DNA from: Pseudomonadota bacterium
Lineage (GTDB): Bacteria > Myxococcota_A > Polyangia > Polyangiales > Polyangiaceae
Assembly: GCA_023398955.1 (NCBI GenBank)
Contig: JAEWRL010000087.1
Coordinates: forward strand, 83,810-147,809
Reading direction: 5' to 3'
Length of the DNA: 64,000 nucleotides
Numbering within the stretch: position 1 is the first letter of the stretch; every line of letters starts with the position of its first letter. The translations under genes were made by a program, and so were the position numbers. The notes under the pieces are model-generated. The model worked only from the letters and a program-made list of their open reading frames with translations, made no database searches and was not told where the DNA came from. Positions 47,187 to 56,871 of the stretch are shown one piece after another.

Positions 47187-49293
47187 GGCACCATTCCCGC
47201 GCCAGAGCAGCGAGCGAACGAGCTCGCCGCAGTACCCAAGGAGCACGCAGAGAGGCCGTGTCTTTGGCTTCGTCCCGTTCTCGTGTCAGCTCGAGTACCG
47301 CATCCTCCGGTTCACAGAATGCTTGCGCGCTAGCGCTGTGATAGCGCGGGTAGTAGAGGAGAACACCTGCGACGAGCTCGTCCAGCTGCAACCTACGGGT
47401 CCGCCGCGGGGGTGGTATGAGGTCTTCCGTGAGTCCCCATCCAGCATAGAATGGTTGCCCGTGCGAGACCACCGGGATCCCGCGGAGCAGGGCTTCGAAT
47501 CCAACGAGGGACGTCATGGTGTGCACCTGCTGGGCCCGATCGAGGCAGTCGTGCAGGGGAGCATCGATGACTAGCTCATCCCAGAGGCGTTCGCCTCGAG
47601 AGGGGATTTCTCCGGGGCGGTTGCCGCTCACAACGTCCGGATGCGGCTTGTAGAGCACGTAGGCTCCCGGATGTGCGGCGCGGACGGCCTGGAGCAACGC
47701 CTTGTCGCTCTTGGCGTGCGGGCTGCCGTAGAGGACCGAGGCGTCCCCTGGCACTTGTCCTGGAACGAAGAGCACTCGGTGAGCCGAGGAGGGCGAAGGA
47801 TGATCCGTCCTGGATCCCACGTTGTATTTGCTGATCCGGCTCGTCACGATCCTCTGCCGCAGCGCTCGGGCGCGCTCCAGGTCCGTCGCAGTGAACTGCG
47901 TGTCCTGGAGGATGAGCTCCAGATCGCTGGCGGCTCGCGGATCGTAATAAATGCCGGCGCGATCGAGCACCAAGGACGCGGGCGCAGAGAGGTCGGACCC
48001 AAGTCTCACCGAGCGGAGGAAGCCGTCCTCCATCCTCCAGACGGGCAAAGAGCGCGCTTCGCCGAGCCGCTCGAGCCAGGGCGGCGTCCGTGTAGCCCAG
48101 GAAACGAGCGTGGCGTCATTTGCACGAGCACAGCGAGCGGCTTGCCGCTCCGAGCGGACGAAATGCGTCCGTGCGTCTGGCCCTTGAAGGAATTGTCTCA
48201 CGAAAGGGCGCTTCCAGGTCGAGAAGCCGACGCACACGAACGTTCGGGCGTTCTCTGCAAAGCGCCTGCGTTGAAGTGCCAGGTGGGCGGCGACCTCTTC
48301 CGCTTCGCAGGATGTTTTCGAGACGGGATGAATGTAGCGCGGATAAAGGAGAAGTGCGGCAGCCACGAGCTCGTCCAGAGAACGCTGCCGTGTGCGCCGG
48401 CCTATGGGGAGCCTGTCATCGGTCAGCCCCCAACCGGAGTAGAAGGGTGCTCCGAAACACGTGACCGGCTTATTCAGGAGTAGTGCCTCGAACCCCAGCT
48501 GGGACGTGCAAACGTAGGCACGACCGACCCGTTTGAGCAAGGCGATCGGGTTCACCGGTTCTGTCAATGCCACGATGCGATCGGGGAGCTGCGGTCGATA
48601 CAGATACCCGGACTTCTTGCCAGCGAGGGTGTCGGGGTGGACCTTCAAGAGAATGCGCTGCCCCGGGTTCTCATCGAGCGCGGCCTCCATGAGGTTCGTG
48701 AAGCTATCCGCCGAAGCAAGCCCGCGGGTCACTGATGCGTCGCCGTAGGTCTGATCGACCACCAGGACCCAGTCGTCGGTGCCGCGAAGAGCGTCCGGCA
48801 CCCGCGTCGAGCTCGCGTTGTACTTCGAGACCTCGGCCTCCGTGATCAACTGGCGAAGACGTTCCGCGCGGGCAAGCAAGCTTGGATCCAGCAGGGGATC
48901 GGACACTCTCGGCGCTTCTTCTCCTTCCAGCAGGAGCTCGAGGCGCGACGGTCCTCGGGCATCGTAGTAGATTCCGACGTCATCCAATACGAGCGAAAGG
49001 GGGGGAGCTTCGTGCCCCAGTCCGACGGAGCGTAGGAAGCCGTCTTCCAAGCGAATGAAGGGAAGACCATGCCGACAAGCATAGTCCTGTGCCGACTCCG
49101 CGCTCTGCTTACGCCCCCAGCCAGCGACGGCATTCACCCTGGTGCCAGCGGCGGCCGCACCGGGGCGGAACTTGACGGAGCGCGCCCCGAGGAATGTCTC
49201 GAGGTGGGGAATGCGACGGATTCCCCGGGAGAAGACCGCGACGTCGAGCGGGTCAGGAAGTGAAAGGGTGGTACAGTGCGGCTCGGCGCTCAT
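47176..49293 (-). CDS. kpsC: Capsule polysaccharide Kdo transferase KpsC (two-module)
   Basis: A 705-residue protein of two homologous glycosyltransferase halves. Each has EDGFLRSV (about residues 83-90 and 415-422), a GIYYDAR/GIYYDPR segment, a KVHPD or KPHPD site and FYSGWGLT/FYAGWGLT. Such two-module KpsC proteins add alternating beta-linked Kdo residues to make the poly-Kdo linker on the lipid acceptor. Start overlaps the upstream kdsC-kdsB stop as ATGA. Confidence 0.95.
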   Translation of the reverse strand: MSAEPHCTTLSLPDPLDVAVFSRGIRRIPHLETFLGARSVKFRPGAAAAGTRVNAVAGWGRKQSAESAQDYACRHGLPFIRLEDGFLRSVGLGHEAPPLSLVLDDVGIYYDARGPSRLELLLEGEEAPRVSDPLLDPSLLARAERLRQLITEAEVSKYNASSTRVPDALRGTDDWVLVVDQTYGDASVTRGLASADSFTNLMEAALDENPGQRILLKVHPDTLAGKKSGYLYRPQLPDRIVALTEPVNPIALLKRVGRAYVCTSQLGFEALLLNKPVTCFGAPFYSGWGLTDDRLPIGRRTRQRSLDELVAAALLLYPRYIHPVSKTSCEAEEVAAHLALQRRRFAENARTFVCVGFSTWKRPFVRQFLQGPDARTHFVRSERQAARCARANDATLVSWATRTPPWLERLGEARSLPVWRMEDGFLRSVRLGSDLSAPASLVLDRAGIYYDPRAASDLELILQDTQFTATDLERARALRQRIVTSRISKYNVGSRTDHPSPSSAHRVLFVPGQVPGDASVLYGSPHAKSDKALLQAVRAAHPGAYVLYKPHPDVVSGNRPGEIPSRGERLWDELVIDAPLHDCLDRAQQVHTMTSLVGFEALLRGIPVVSHGQPFYAGWGLTEDLIPPPRRTRRLQLDELVAGVLLYYPRYHSASAQAFCEPEDAVLELTRERDEAKDTASLRAPWVLRRARSLAALAREWCRAY

Positions 49294-50648
49294 GGCTTTC
49301 TCTGATGACGGACGACCGGGGAGGGCGAGGTCAGGCCCGCGGTGAGTATTGCTGCTGCACGGTCCAGATCCGCTTGGGTATCCACCCCGTGTCCGGGTGG
49401 TTCCTCCACGACCGAGACGTGGATAGGGATCCCAGAGGCCAGGGCGCGCAGCTGCTCGAGGGATTCTGCCTGCTCCGTCGGAACCTGAGGCAGCAGCGTG
49501 ACCTCGCGCAGCCGTGACACGCGGTATGCGTAGAGCCCGATGTGCCTCAAGTAGGGCACACCGGCAGGAAGCTCCAGAGGTAGCTCCTTCCCTCCGAATA
49601 CGCCGCGGGCCCAGGGGATTGGTGCGCGACTGAAGTAGGCGGCGTAGCCCCAGGCGTCCAAAACCACCTTCACGACATTGGGGTCGAACAAATCATCGAC
49701 GGTGCGGATGGGAGTCGCCAGCGTTGCAATTCCCGCGAGGGGACGTGCCGAGAGCGCCCCGGCGACCATCCGAATCAGTGCTGGGGGCAGCAGAGGCTCG
49801 TCCCCTTGGACGTTGACGACGATCTCCTCGGCGCCCAGCCCGCGACGCTGGACGACCTCCGCAATGCGGTCGGTGCCCGTTGTGTGCGAGGGCGCTGTCA
49901 TCATGGCGTGGACGCCGCTTTGCTCCGCAATGGCTCCGATGCGCTCGTCGTCGGTGGCAACACAAACGGAACGTGCGCCCGAGGCCAGCGCGGCGTCGCA
50001 GACCCAGCTCAGGACGGGCTTGCCGGCCAGCTCGAGCAACGGCTTGCCTGGGAGTCGGGTCGAGCCGAACCGAGCGGGGATGATGACGGAGAACTCGGTG
50101 GGTTGGCTGCCCCTCGCGGCATCCGGTTCGCCTGCTTGCGTCTCTTCGCGGCCGCTGTCGAGAATGAGGTCGGCCAACTCCCGTACGGCGCCCCTGCCTC
50201 CTCCTCGAGTGGTCACCCACCTGGCAGCGGCCTTGACGCGGGGGTGAGCATCGGCGACGGCAACCGGAAACCCAACGAGCTCCATCGCCGGGAGATCCAG
50301 GAGATCATCTCCGACGAACGCCATCTCACGAAGTTGGATGCTCAAGGTGGCCGCGAGGGTCTGCACGGCCTGGCGCTTGTCCCTGCAGCCCGTCATGGCG
50401 TGTACGACGCCGAGGTCCCGCAGCCTTTTGTGGAGTGGCTCTGACGCGCGTGCACTGACGACAGCCACCTCAACGCCGGCTTCCCTGAGGAGCTCGAGGC
50501 CAAGCCCATCGCGGACATGGAACCGTTTGAGCACTTCGCCCTCGGCGCCATAGTAGAGTAGGCCGTCTGTCAACACGCCGTCGACATCCAGCACGACGCA
50601 GCGAACCAGGTGGACGAATCCGCCCGTTACACGAGGAACCGCGCTCAT
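49290..50648 (-). CDS. Fused Kdo-8-phosphate phosphatase and CMP-Kdo synthetase (KdsC-KdsB)
   Basis: A 452-residue fusion. Residues about 12-170 are the HAD phosphatase KdsC: VVLDVDGVLTDG with the nucleophile Asp, HVRDGLGLELL and FVGDDLLDLPAM. Residues about 185-440 are KdsB: PARFGSTRLPGKPLLELAGKP, VNVQGDEPLL and SRAPIPW. It takes Kdo-8-phosphate from KdsA through Kdo to CMP-Kdo, the donor for KpsC/KpsS. KdsC and KdsB are usually separate. Ten bases after kdsA; overlaps kpsC start. Confidence 0.95.
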   Translation of the reverse strand: MSAVPRVTGGFVHLVRCVVLDVDGVLTDGLLYYGAEGEVLKRFHVRDGLGLELLREAGVEVAVVSARASEPLHKRLRDLGVVHAMTGCRDKRQAVQTLAATLSIQLREMAFVGDDLLDLPAMELVGFPVAVADAHPRVKAAARWVTTRGGGRGAVRELADLILDSGREETQAGEPDAARGSQPTEFSVIIPARFGSTRLPGKPLLELAGKPVLSWVCDAALASGARSVCVATDDERIGAIAEQSGVHAMMTAPSHTTGTDRIAEVVQRRGLGAEEIVVNVQGDEPLLPPALIRMVAGALSARPLAGIATLATPIRTVDDLFDPNVVKVVLDAWGYAAYFSRAPIPWARGVFGGKELPLELPAGVPYLRHIGLYAYRVSRLREVTLLPQVPTEQAESLEQLRALASGIPIHVSVVEEPPGHGVDTQADLDRAAAILTAGLTSPSPVVRHQRKP

Positions 50649-50658
50649 CGGTGCGCGG

Positions 50659-51495
50659 TCATAGCATCGATGTCTCGCTGTAGGGACGTCGCTTCACGAC
50701 CGAATCGATGTCCATGACCACCGAGAGTAGCTCCTCCAGTCTGCTGGTCGGCCACATATTCGGTCCATCGCTTGGTGCCCGATCGGGATCCGGATGGGTT
50801 TCCAAGAACATGCCTGCGATGCCAACAGCGGCGGCGGCACGGGCCAACACCGGAACCATTTCACGTTGTCCGCCCGAGCAGGAGCCGAGACCACCGGGCA
50901 ACTGAACCGAGTGGGTGGCATCGAATATGACGGGACAGCCGGTCGTTCTGAGGGTGGCGAGGGATCGCATGTCCGCCACCAGATTGTTGTACCCGAAGGA
51001 GGCCCCGCGTTCACAAACCATGATCTGGTGATTCCCAACCTCACGACACTTCGCCACGACGTGGGTCATGTCCCAGGGGGCCATGAACTGCGCCTTCTTG
51101 ATGTTCATTGGCTTCCCAGTACGCGCCACGCGCTGCACGAAGTCGGTCTGACGCGCGAGGAAGGCGGGTGTTTGCAGGACGTCTACCACGGCTGCGATGT
51201 CTTCGACCGGGCTGGACTCGTGAACATCCGTCAGTATCGGCACGCCCAGCTTCGAACGCACTTCCTCAAGGGCGAGGAGGCCCACTTCCAAGCCGGGGCC
51301 GCGGTACGATGCAGTGCTGCTTCGGTTCGCCTTGTCGAAGCTCGACTTGAAGACGAAGAATATTCCGAGTCGTTCCGCGATCTCCTTGATTGCAGCGGCG
51401 GTCTCGAGGAGGAGGCCGCCAGGTTCTATCACGCACGGGCCGGCGATCAGGAACGCGGGGCGGTCATTGCCAATGGTGTGTCCGAGAAGCTGCAC
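50659..51495 (-). CDS. kdsA: Kdo-8-phosphate synthase
   Basis: A 278-residue protein starting at GTG 51495 (GGGAG upstream). It has NDRPAFLIAGPC, KSSFDKANRSS, DVHESSPVE and a late FLETHPDPDRAPSDGPNM. The Cys at residue 21 in GPC is where metal-dependent KdsA enzymes bind their metal; the E. coli type has Asn here, so this one should be metal-dependent. It condenses arabinose-5-phosphate (from KdsD, same operon) with PEP. Confidence 0.95.
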   Translation of the reverse strand: MQLLGHTIGNDRPAFLIAGPCVIEPGGLLLETAAAIKEIAERLGIFFVFKSSFDKANRSSTASYRGPGLEVGLLALEEVRSKLGVPILTDVHESSPVEDIAAVVDVLQTPAFLARQTDFVQRVARTGKPMNIKKAQFMAPWDMTHVVAKCREVGNHQIMVCERGASFGYNNLVADMRSLATLRTTGCPVIFDATHSVQLPGGLGSCSGGQREMVPVLARAAAAVGIAGMFLETHPDPDRAPSDGPNMWPTSRLEELLSVVMDIDSVVKRRPYSETSML

Positions 51496-51523
51496 GCCGA
51501 GCTCCCATTCTCCGCACGGGATC

Positions 51524-53287
51524 CTAAAGGATGGCCAACACGACAGCCGCTGAAACGGCGATCTGGTAGATGATCTGGGTGATATCGGCCACGTTCTGCA
51601 GCGTCTTGATGTCGACGCGGGGGGGCACGAGCACCTCGTCGCCCGGCAGCACGCGCATCGTTGGGCCGCCAACCGTCACGGAAGCGTCCGGATGTATCAG
51701 GATGACCTTGTCCTCGTCGGCGCGATCCGTGTAGCCGCCTGCAAGCTCCACGTAGTCGTCAGCGGTGAGGTCCGGTTGGAACATGACGGCTTGGGCCATC
51801 ATGACCTCGCCGCCGATGGTAACCACGTTCGTCCGCCGCGGTACTACGATGACGTCGCCGTCCTCCAACAGAACATTCTGCTGGTCCCCCTGGTGCGAGG
51901 TAACGACCCTGCCCAGCGGCTGAACGAGCCGCGCGCGCTCAGCGAAGCGCAGCGCCAGCTCTGCTTCTTTGGCGCGGATGTTGGACTCCCCATTCGATTG
52001 CGACAAAGCGAGGAGAGCACTCCGCTCGAGGCGGAAGAGGGCGTCGTCGATGGCGTCCTTCTGAACTCGCGCGATCGAGTTGCGCTTGAGGTGCACCGCA
52101 GAGGTGTCGGCGAGCAAGGGCTCTACGGGAACATGATTCAGCACATCCACCAGGCGGCTGCCTCGCACTACCGCGAGCTGGCTCGGTCCCTCGAATTCAC
52201 CTTCGATGTTCACCACGATCATGTCGGTGCGGCCATCCTCGCGGATCGTAATCGAATCGCCGTCCTGGAGGGGAAACTCGGCAAAGGTGTTGAGCGATAG
52301 TGTGCGGTTGATAGGAAAGCCGTCGCGAATCCCGTACAGTGTTACCTGAGTGGCCAAGGCGGCGTTGGGCACGATCTCCAGGGCCAGAGTCCCGGTGAGG
52401 GGAGCGTCTGGAAGGAACTCGAGGTACGTCGGCCTGGCGACATTTCCTTTGAGTTCCACCACGGGGCCGCGGCGTCCGACGAGGATGGTGTCCCCGTCCT
52501 TGAACTGCAGGGCGGGTAGCACGCCCGAGAGGATGAAATCGTAGAGGTCGATGGACGCTAGCGTGGCGCCCTCACGAAGGATGTCGATTCGTCGGTAGCT
52601 GCCCAGCTTTGGATCGATGCCACCAGCCTGGTCGAGGAAGAAGAGCACGGAGTCAGAGGGGATCCCCGCGTAGCGTCCGGGTCGCGGGACGCCGCCCGTC
52701 ACGAAGACGGCGACGGGGTTGGCGGTAATGAGGTTGGTGTAGACCTCGAGGTGCCGCGCATAGACTCGCTGCAGTCCCGCCCGAACCTTGCTCGTCAGAT
52801 CGGCATTGCGAACTCCCTGGAGTGATATAGGTCCAACCCCGGGTATGAAAATGTTGCCCTGGCCGTCGACGACGAAGACTTGGCTAAGCGCGACGGCTCC
52901 CCAGGTGTGTACCGCCACCTGATCGCCGGGCAGGATGCGATAGTCGGGATTCAGCCCATTCTGTCGCGTTCGCAGGAAGTTGCCCATGAACAGGTTTGCG
53001 CCGAACGGCTGCGGTTCGTCGCTCTCGGTGCCCTTCTTGACGTCTGGCGGCACGCCGACGGTTCCTACCTCAGGCGCTCCGCCCGGCGGGACGTCGATGG
53101 TGGGCAGCTTTGGAAGGTTCGGAGACCCCTCGTCGAAATCAGGCTTGCGCGGAACACTGGTGCCGATCCCCGACGGCAAGCTCTGAGCGCTGCTCAGAGC
53201 ACAAGTGAAGAACAAGGCCAGCAAGAGCTGAGCAAGCAGCCGTATCCTGGTGTGGAAGAGGCGGTCCAAAGTGGAATGGGTGGGCAT
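51524..53287 (-). CDS. kpsD: Capsule export protein, KpsD/Wza type with SLBB domains
   Basis: A 587-residue protein with a signal peptide (LLALFFTCALSSA), a polysaccharide export (PES) domain near residues 115-210 (YRILPGDQVAVHTWG, PVAVFVTGGVPRPG), several SLBB-like domains and a hydrophobic C-terminus (YQIAVSAAVVLAIL). It forms the periplasmic/outer-membrane channel of the exporter with KpsE. Between kpsE and kdsA, same strand. Confidence 0.92.
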   Translation of the reverse strand: MPTHSTLDRLFHTRIRLLAQLLLALFFTCALSSAQSLPSGIGTSVPRKPDFDEGSPNLPKLPTIDVPPGGAPEVGTVGVPPDVKKGTESDEPQPFGANLFMGNFLRTRQNGLNPDYRILPGDQVAVHTWGAVALSQVFVVDGQGNIFIPGVGPISLQGVRNADLTSKVRAGLQRVYARHLEVYTNLITANPVAVFVTGGVPRPGRYAGIPSDSVLFFLDQAGGIDPKLGSYRRIDILREGATLASIDLYDFILSGVLPALQFKDGDTILVGRRGPVVELKGNVARPTYLEFLPDAPLTGTLALEIVPNAALATQVTLYGIRDGFPINRTLSLNTFAEFPLQDGDSITIREDGRTDMIVVNIEGEFEGPSQLAVVRGSRLVDVLNHVPVEPLLADTSAVHLKRNSIARVQKDAIDDALFRLERSALLALSQSNGESNIRAKEAELALRFAERARLVQPLGRVVTSHQGDQQNVLLEDGDVIVVPRRTNVVTIGGEVMMAQAVMFQPDLTADDYVELAGGYTDRADEDKVILIHPDASVTVGGPTMRVLPGDEVLVPPRVDIKTLQNVADITQIIYQIAVSAAVVLAIL

Positions 53288-53308
53288 GGGATTTCTAGAC
53301 GGCGTGGT

Positions 53309-55048
53309 TCAGATGCTCGCATGCTCGCGGATGGCTGCGAGGAGCAGTGAAAGTATGCCCATCGAGAGGATGCTGAGTCCGAACGCCCCGGCTATGGCAG
53401 TGGCTCGTTCAGGATAGGTGCTCTCATCAGGGCGCGACGGCTCTGCTAGGGCCACCAAGTAGCGATGCTGCCTGAGGGCATCGGCACGCGCCATCTCCAG
53501 GGCACCGTGGGCTGCAGCGTAGGCTTTGTCGGCGAACTCCTTCTCGATGGTCGCCGCTTCGTATTCGGCCAGGACCTCGGCGACACCATCCTGATTCTTG
53601 GGGTCGACGAGACGACGCCCTTCGTTGGCGATTTGGCCAGCAAGCGCCTTTGCCTTCTCACGAAGCGCAATGACCTCGGGGGCTTCCGGGTTCATGTATG
53701 CCCGAAGCGCACCGAGCTCTGCACGGGTCTTCGCTAGCTCCGTCTCTAGCCCCGTCTTTATCGTCATGGCTGCTTGGGCGGTATGCAGCGGGTTGAGGTC
53801 GCCGTGTTGCTGCTGCAGCGCCAAGAGTGCGCGCCGCGCCTTGGCAACACGCTCCTCGGCGAGCCGCACCTCGTCCGCTGCGTAGCGGATCCGGTCCGTT
53901 CGTTCTCGCTGAGAGAGCAGGTTCACCTTCTCTTCGCTGTACTCGAGGATGGCGCGGGTGAACTGTTGTGCCGCCGCGGGCGTGAATGCCCGCACCCTTA
54001 GGGTCAGGGTACCGGAGAGAGAATCGAACTCGGCCGTTACCTTCTTTTGGTAATACTCGTAGGCGCTTTCAAAGGAAGCATCGCCTGCGAGGCGGGAGAA
54101 CCAGTCGTATTGTGGTGACTTGTAGTGCGTGATGAACTGGTGCTCCTTGTCGAGGCGTCCAAGGACGTCTCGAGAAAGCACGTACTCACGCACTGCCATC
54201 GTGTCGTGGGCTGCCGGGCCGCCCGATCCCACCGCACCAAGGAGCGACTCGAGGCCGACACTCACGCGATTCTCGGCGGAGTGGATGGAGAAGGATGCGG
54301 TGGACTCGAATTGGTCCGAAGCAATGAACACGTAATAGACCGCGGCAAGCAGCGTCGGCAGGATCACGAACAGCGCCAGTCGAGTGGCGAACCGCCGCGC
54401 GCGCTCGCGCCGCACGGAGCGCACCAATGCCCTCGTCCGGGCGACGGATGACTCTTCGGGCTCAATGGTGGGCGGAACACCCTGCTCGGGAGCTGGAGCA
54501 GGTACTGGTCCCTTCGCTTCGACCTTGCCGGCGGCTTTCTTCGCCGTGACGTCCCCCTTATCCTTCGGCTCCGGGGCAGCCTTTTGGGCTGTCGGGTCGC
54601 TCTTCTTCGGCTCTGGGGCGGCCTTCTTGGTTGCCACTTCGTCCTTCTTCGGCCCTGGCGCAGCCTTCCCAGCTGCCTTGGCGGGAGCTGTTGGGGGGGC
54701 CACGGCTGTCTTGGCCGGTACCTCCGCTGCTTTCGGCGCGGGCGCAGCCTTTTGTCCAGCCACTTTGTCTTGCGGGGCTCCGGGTTGGGCGCTCCGGCCG
54801 TCCTCGAGCGGGGCTGGGATGGCCTTGGCGCCTGCAGCGGAGTCATCCGCGGTGGTTGGGGTGGGCTGGAGCGGTTCGGGTGGGAATGGCCGAGGCAGAG
54901 AGCTCACGGGAGCTTCGTCCGTGGCGCGTGCGGCGGCGGGTACTTTGCGCTCCGAGCGAGCGCCCGGCTGCCCCTCTCCACTTTGGGACGAGGTCTCCTG
55001 GCTCTCGGATTGCCCGGTTGGCTCTGTTACTCGTGCCGGCATGGTCAT
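53309..55048 (-). CDS. kpsE: Capsule export inner-membrane protein KpsE, with long Ala/Lys/Pro N-tail
   Basis: A 579-residue protein from ATG 55048 (AAGGG eight bases upstream). Residues 1-200 are a cytoplasmic, disordered Ala/Pro/Lys/Glu tail with repeats of KKAAPEPKK type. A membrane helix (about 221-242), a periplasmic part with long coiled coils (380-520) and a second helix near the C-terminus complete a KpsE/PCP-type protein. KpsE bridges the ABC transporter and KpsD. E. coli KpsE is about 380 residues, so the tail is extra. Confidence 0.88.
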   Translation of the reverse strand: MTMPARVTEPTGQSESQETSSQSGEGQPGARSERKVPAAARATDEAPVSSLPRPFPPEPLQPTPTTADDSAAGAKAIPAPLEDGRSAQPGAPQDKVAGQKAAPAPKAAEVPAKTAVAPPTAPAKAAGKAAPGPKKDEVATKKAAPEPKKSDPTAQKAAPEPKDKGDVTAKKAAGKVEAKGPVPAPAPEQGVPPTIEPEESSVARTRALVRSVRRERARRFATRLALFVILPTLLAAVYYVFIASDQFESTASFSIHSAENRVSVGLESLLGAVGSGGPAAHDTMAVREYVLSRDVLGRLDKEHQFITHYKSPQYDWFSRLAGDASFESAYEYYQKKVTAEFDSLSGTLTLRVRAFTPAAAQQFTRAILEYSEEKVNLLSQRERTDRIRYAADEVRLAEERVAKARRALLALQQQHGDLNPLHTAQAAMTIKTGLETELAKTRAELGALRAYMNPEAPEVIALREKAKALAGQIANEGRRLVDPKNQDGVAEVLAEYEAATIEKEFADKAYAAAHGALEMARADALRQHRYLVALAEPSRPDESTYPERATAIAGAFGLSILSMGILSLLLAAIREHASI

Positions 55049-55053
55049 CAGCT

Positions 55054-55698
55054 TTACCCTTGGTAGAATTTCGCGGCGGCGGGGACAGAATCGAAGTGTA
55101 GGAGTCTCCCGTGTCGAAGCACGCCGCACTGCTTACAGTAATTTCGGATTGTGCTCATGCTGTGAGAGACGATGATGACCGAGGACTTGTCGCTGCGCTC
55201 CGCAAAGGCAGCACGGCACTTCCTTTGAAAGTTCGAGTCGCCGACGGCGGTCACTTCGTCCACGAGGTAGACGTCGAACTCGATGGCCATACTGACCGCA
55301 AAGGCGAGGCGCGCCTTCATGCCGGAGGAGTAGGTACGTACCGGCATGTCGAAGTAGGCGCCGAGCTCCGAGAAATCCAGCGCAAACGCTGCGACGTCGT
55401 CGACATCGACGCCAAAGATCCGCGCGACGAACCTGCAGTTCTCGAGACCGGTCAGCGAGCCGTTGAAGCCCCCCCCGAATCCGATAGGCCAGGAAACCCG
55501 TCCTTCTCGCTCGACCGAGCCGCGGTCGGGAGACTCCACTCCTGCCAGGATGCGCAATAGGGTGGATTTTCCGGCCCCGTTGCCGCCCAGAATGCCGTAG
55601 TTCGTGAGAGATGGAATCGTCGCGGTAATGTCGTTCAAGACGACGTTGGGCCCGTGATGGGTGCGGTAGATCTTCGTGACGTTGCGCAGCTCGATCAT
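55054..55698 (-). CDS. kpsT: Capsule ABC transporter ATPase KpsT
   Basis: A 214-residue ATPase: Walker A GGNGAGKSTL, a YSSGMKARLAFAVSMAIEFD signature and Walker B VYLVDEVTAVGD, as in KpsT/Wzt-type exporters of group 2 capsules. ATG 55698 overlaps the kpsM stop (ATGA); longer in-frame starts would read through kpsM. Length fits the family. Confidence 0.95.
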   Translation of the reverse strand: MIELRNVTKIYRTHHGPNVVLNDITATIPSLTNYGILGGNGAGKSTLLRILAGVESPDRGSVEREGRVSWPIGFGGGFNGSLTGLENCRFVARIFGVDVDDVAAFALDFSELGAYFDMPVRTYSSGMKARLAFAVSMAIEFDVYLVDEVTAVGDSNFQRKCRAAFAERSDKSSVIIVSHSMSTIRNYCKQCGVLRHGRLLHFDSVPAAAKFYQG

Positions 55699-56468
55699 GT
55701 CATGTCCACATGCCGCCGCGCGACCCGCTCCAGCGTTAGTCCCACGAACCAGAGGGCTAGGGCCCAGAGCGCCGGATATGTGGGCTCGATCCCATAGGGG
55801 TGATAACCGGGATAAATCCCGGCTCGGCAGTACTCGACGCAGTGCAACACCGGATTGTAGAGGACGATGTGCCGGGCGTGGCTGGGAAGGTTGTTGACCG
55901 AGTAGAACAGGCCGGATGCCCAGAACATTGGCCGGAGTAGCGGGCCGTAAAGGCGCTGCAGTGCGGGAAAGAAGACCGAGAGCCCACAAAGCACAGACCC
56001 CAACCCCCCGCCGAGCGTACACGCCAGTAACAGAGCAAGGGCAATCTGCAGGACGTCCGGCGTGAGCGTGTCACCTTCGATGTAGATGGCGCCCAGGAGC
56101 AGGATCGTCATCACGCAGGTGTATGTCGCGAACTCGAGAATGAAGCGGCCGAATAGGAGGTCTGCCGGCCGCACTCGTGGATAGAAGAGCAGGGCACGGT
56201 TCGCATCGATGGCACTCACGGTCCGCGCCATCGTGCTGCTGTAAGCGTAGAAGGTTCCGAAACCAGACACGAGGAACGGGAGTATTGCCATCCCGGCGAT
56301 GGGTGATCGCCCCAGGAAGTGGAACATCGTGGCAAATATGCCAATCATCATCACTGGCTGAAGGAGCGCCCAGATGTAGCCAAGGCGATGCTCCCCAAAC
56401 CGCGACTTGATCTCGCGGAGGATGAGGGCATGAATCACCTGGAGCTGGACGACCAGGCCACGAATCAT
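55695..56468 (-). CDS. kpsM: Capsule ABC transporter permease KpsM
   Basis: A 257-residue membrane protein starting at ATG 56468 (GAGG upstream). It has six hydrophobic segments and the ABC-2 pattern LREIKSRFGEHRLGYIWALLQP near the N-terminus and FYSVNNLPSHAR near the C-terminus. It carries the lipid-linked capsule through the inner membrane with KpsT. Confidence 0.94.
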   Translation of the reverse strand: MIRGLVVQLQVIHALILREIKSRFGEHRLGYIWALLQPVMMIGIFATMFHFLGRSPIAGMAILPFLVSGFGTFYAYSSTMARTVSAIDANRALLFYPRVRPADLLFGRFILEFATYTCVMTILLLGAIYIEGDTLTPDVLQIALALLLACTLGGGLGSVLCGLSVFFPALQRLYGPLLRPMFWASGLFYSVNNLPSHARHIVLYNPVLHCVEYCRAGIYPGYHPYGIEPTYPALWALALWFVGLTLERVARRHVDMT

Positions 56469-56478
56469 CAATGGACCT

Positions 56479-56871
56479 CTACCGGCGCGCGGTCGGGGCC
56501 TCGAACACGCTGGGCACGAAGTACCAACCGCTGCTCCCTTTGCACGCAAGGTGGTGGCGTGCCGCGGCCTCCGCCCCGATTGCCACGCGGCGACAAGGAT
56601 GTCCGCTTGCGGCAAAGTAGGTGGGGGATGCCACGACGCGCGTGCCGCCGATGGTCCGAGCCTGCTCCGAGGGCATGGCCTCCAGCTGGGAGAGCACCTG
56701 GCGTTCGACTTCGCTCGAGGGGTCCATGCGCGTGCCCGTGTCCCGCGCGTCCAGGAGGGCTTGGGGCGACGGGTCGGGCAGCGAGGGACCGCAGGCGCTC
56801 AGCAACCACGCCGCCACCAGCAATGGCAGGCCGGCGCGGAGGCGAGCAGGAGGATATTGGCTATCGGCCAT
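56479..56871 (-). CDS. Small lipoprotein in the capsule operon
   Basis: A 130-residue protein with a lipoprotein signal (LLVAAWLLSACG). The mature part ends in ASGHPCRRVAIG...HLACKGSSGWYFVPSVF, which resembles short surface-lipoprotein domains of the DVU3141 type with two conserved Cys. It overlaps the kdsD end by 11 bases and precedes kpsM by ten. A role in capsule export or anchoring is likely by position only. Confidence 0.7.
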   Translation of the reverse strand: MADSQYPPARLRAGLPLLVAAWLLSACGPSLPDPSPQALLDARDTGTRMDPSSEVERQVLSQLEAMPSEQARTIGGTRVVASPTYFAASGHPCRRVAIGAEAAARHHLACKGSSGWYFVPSVFEAPTARR

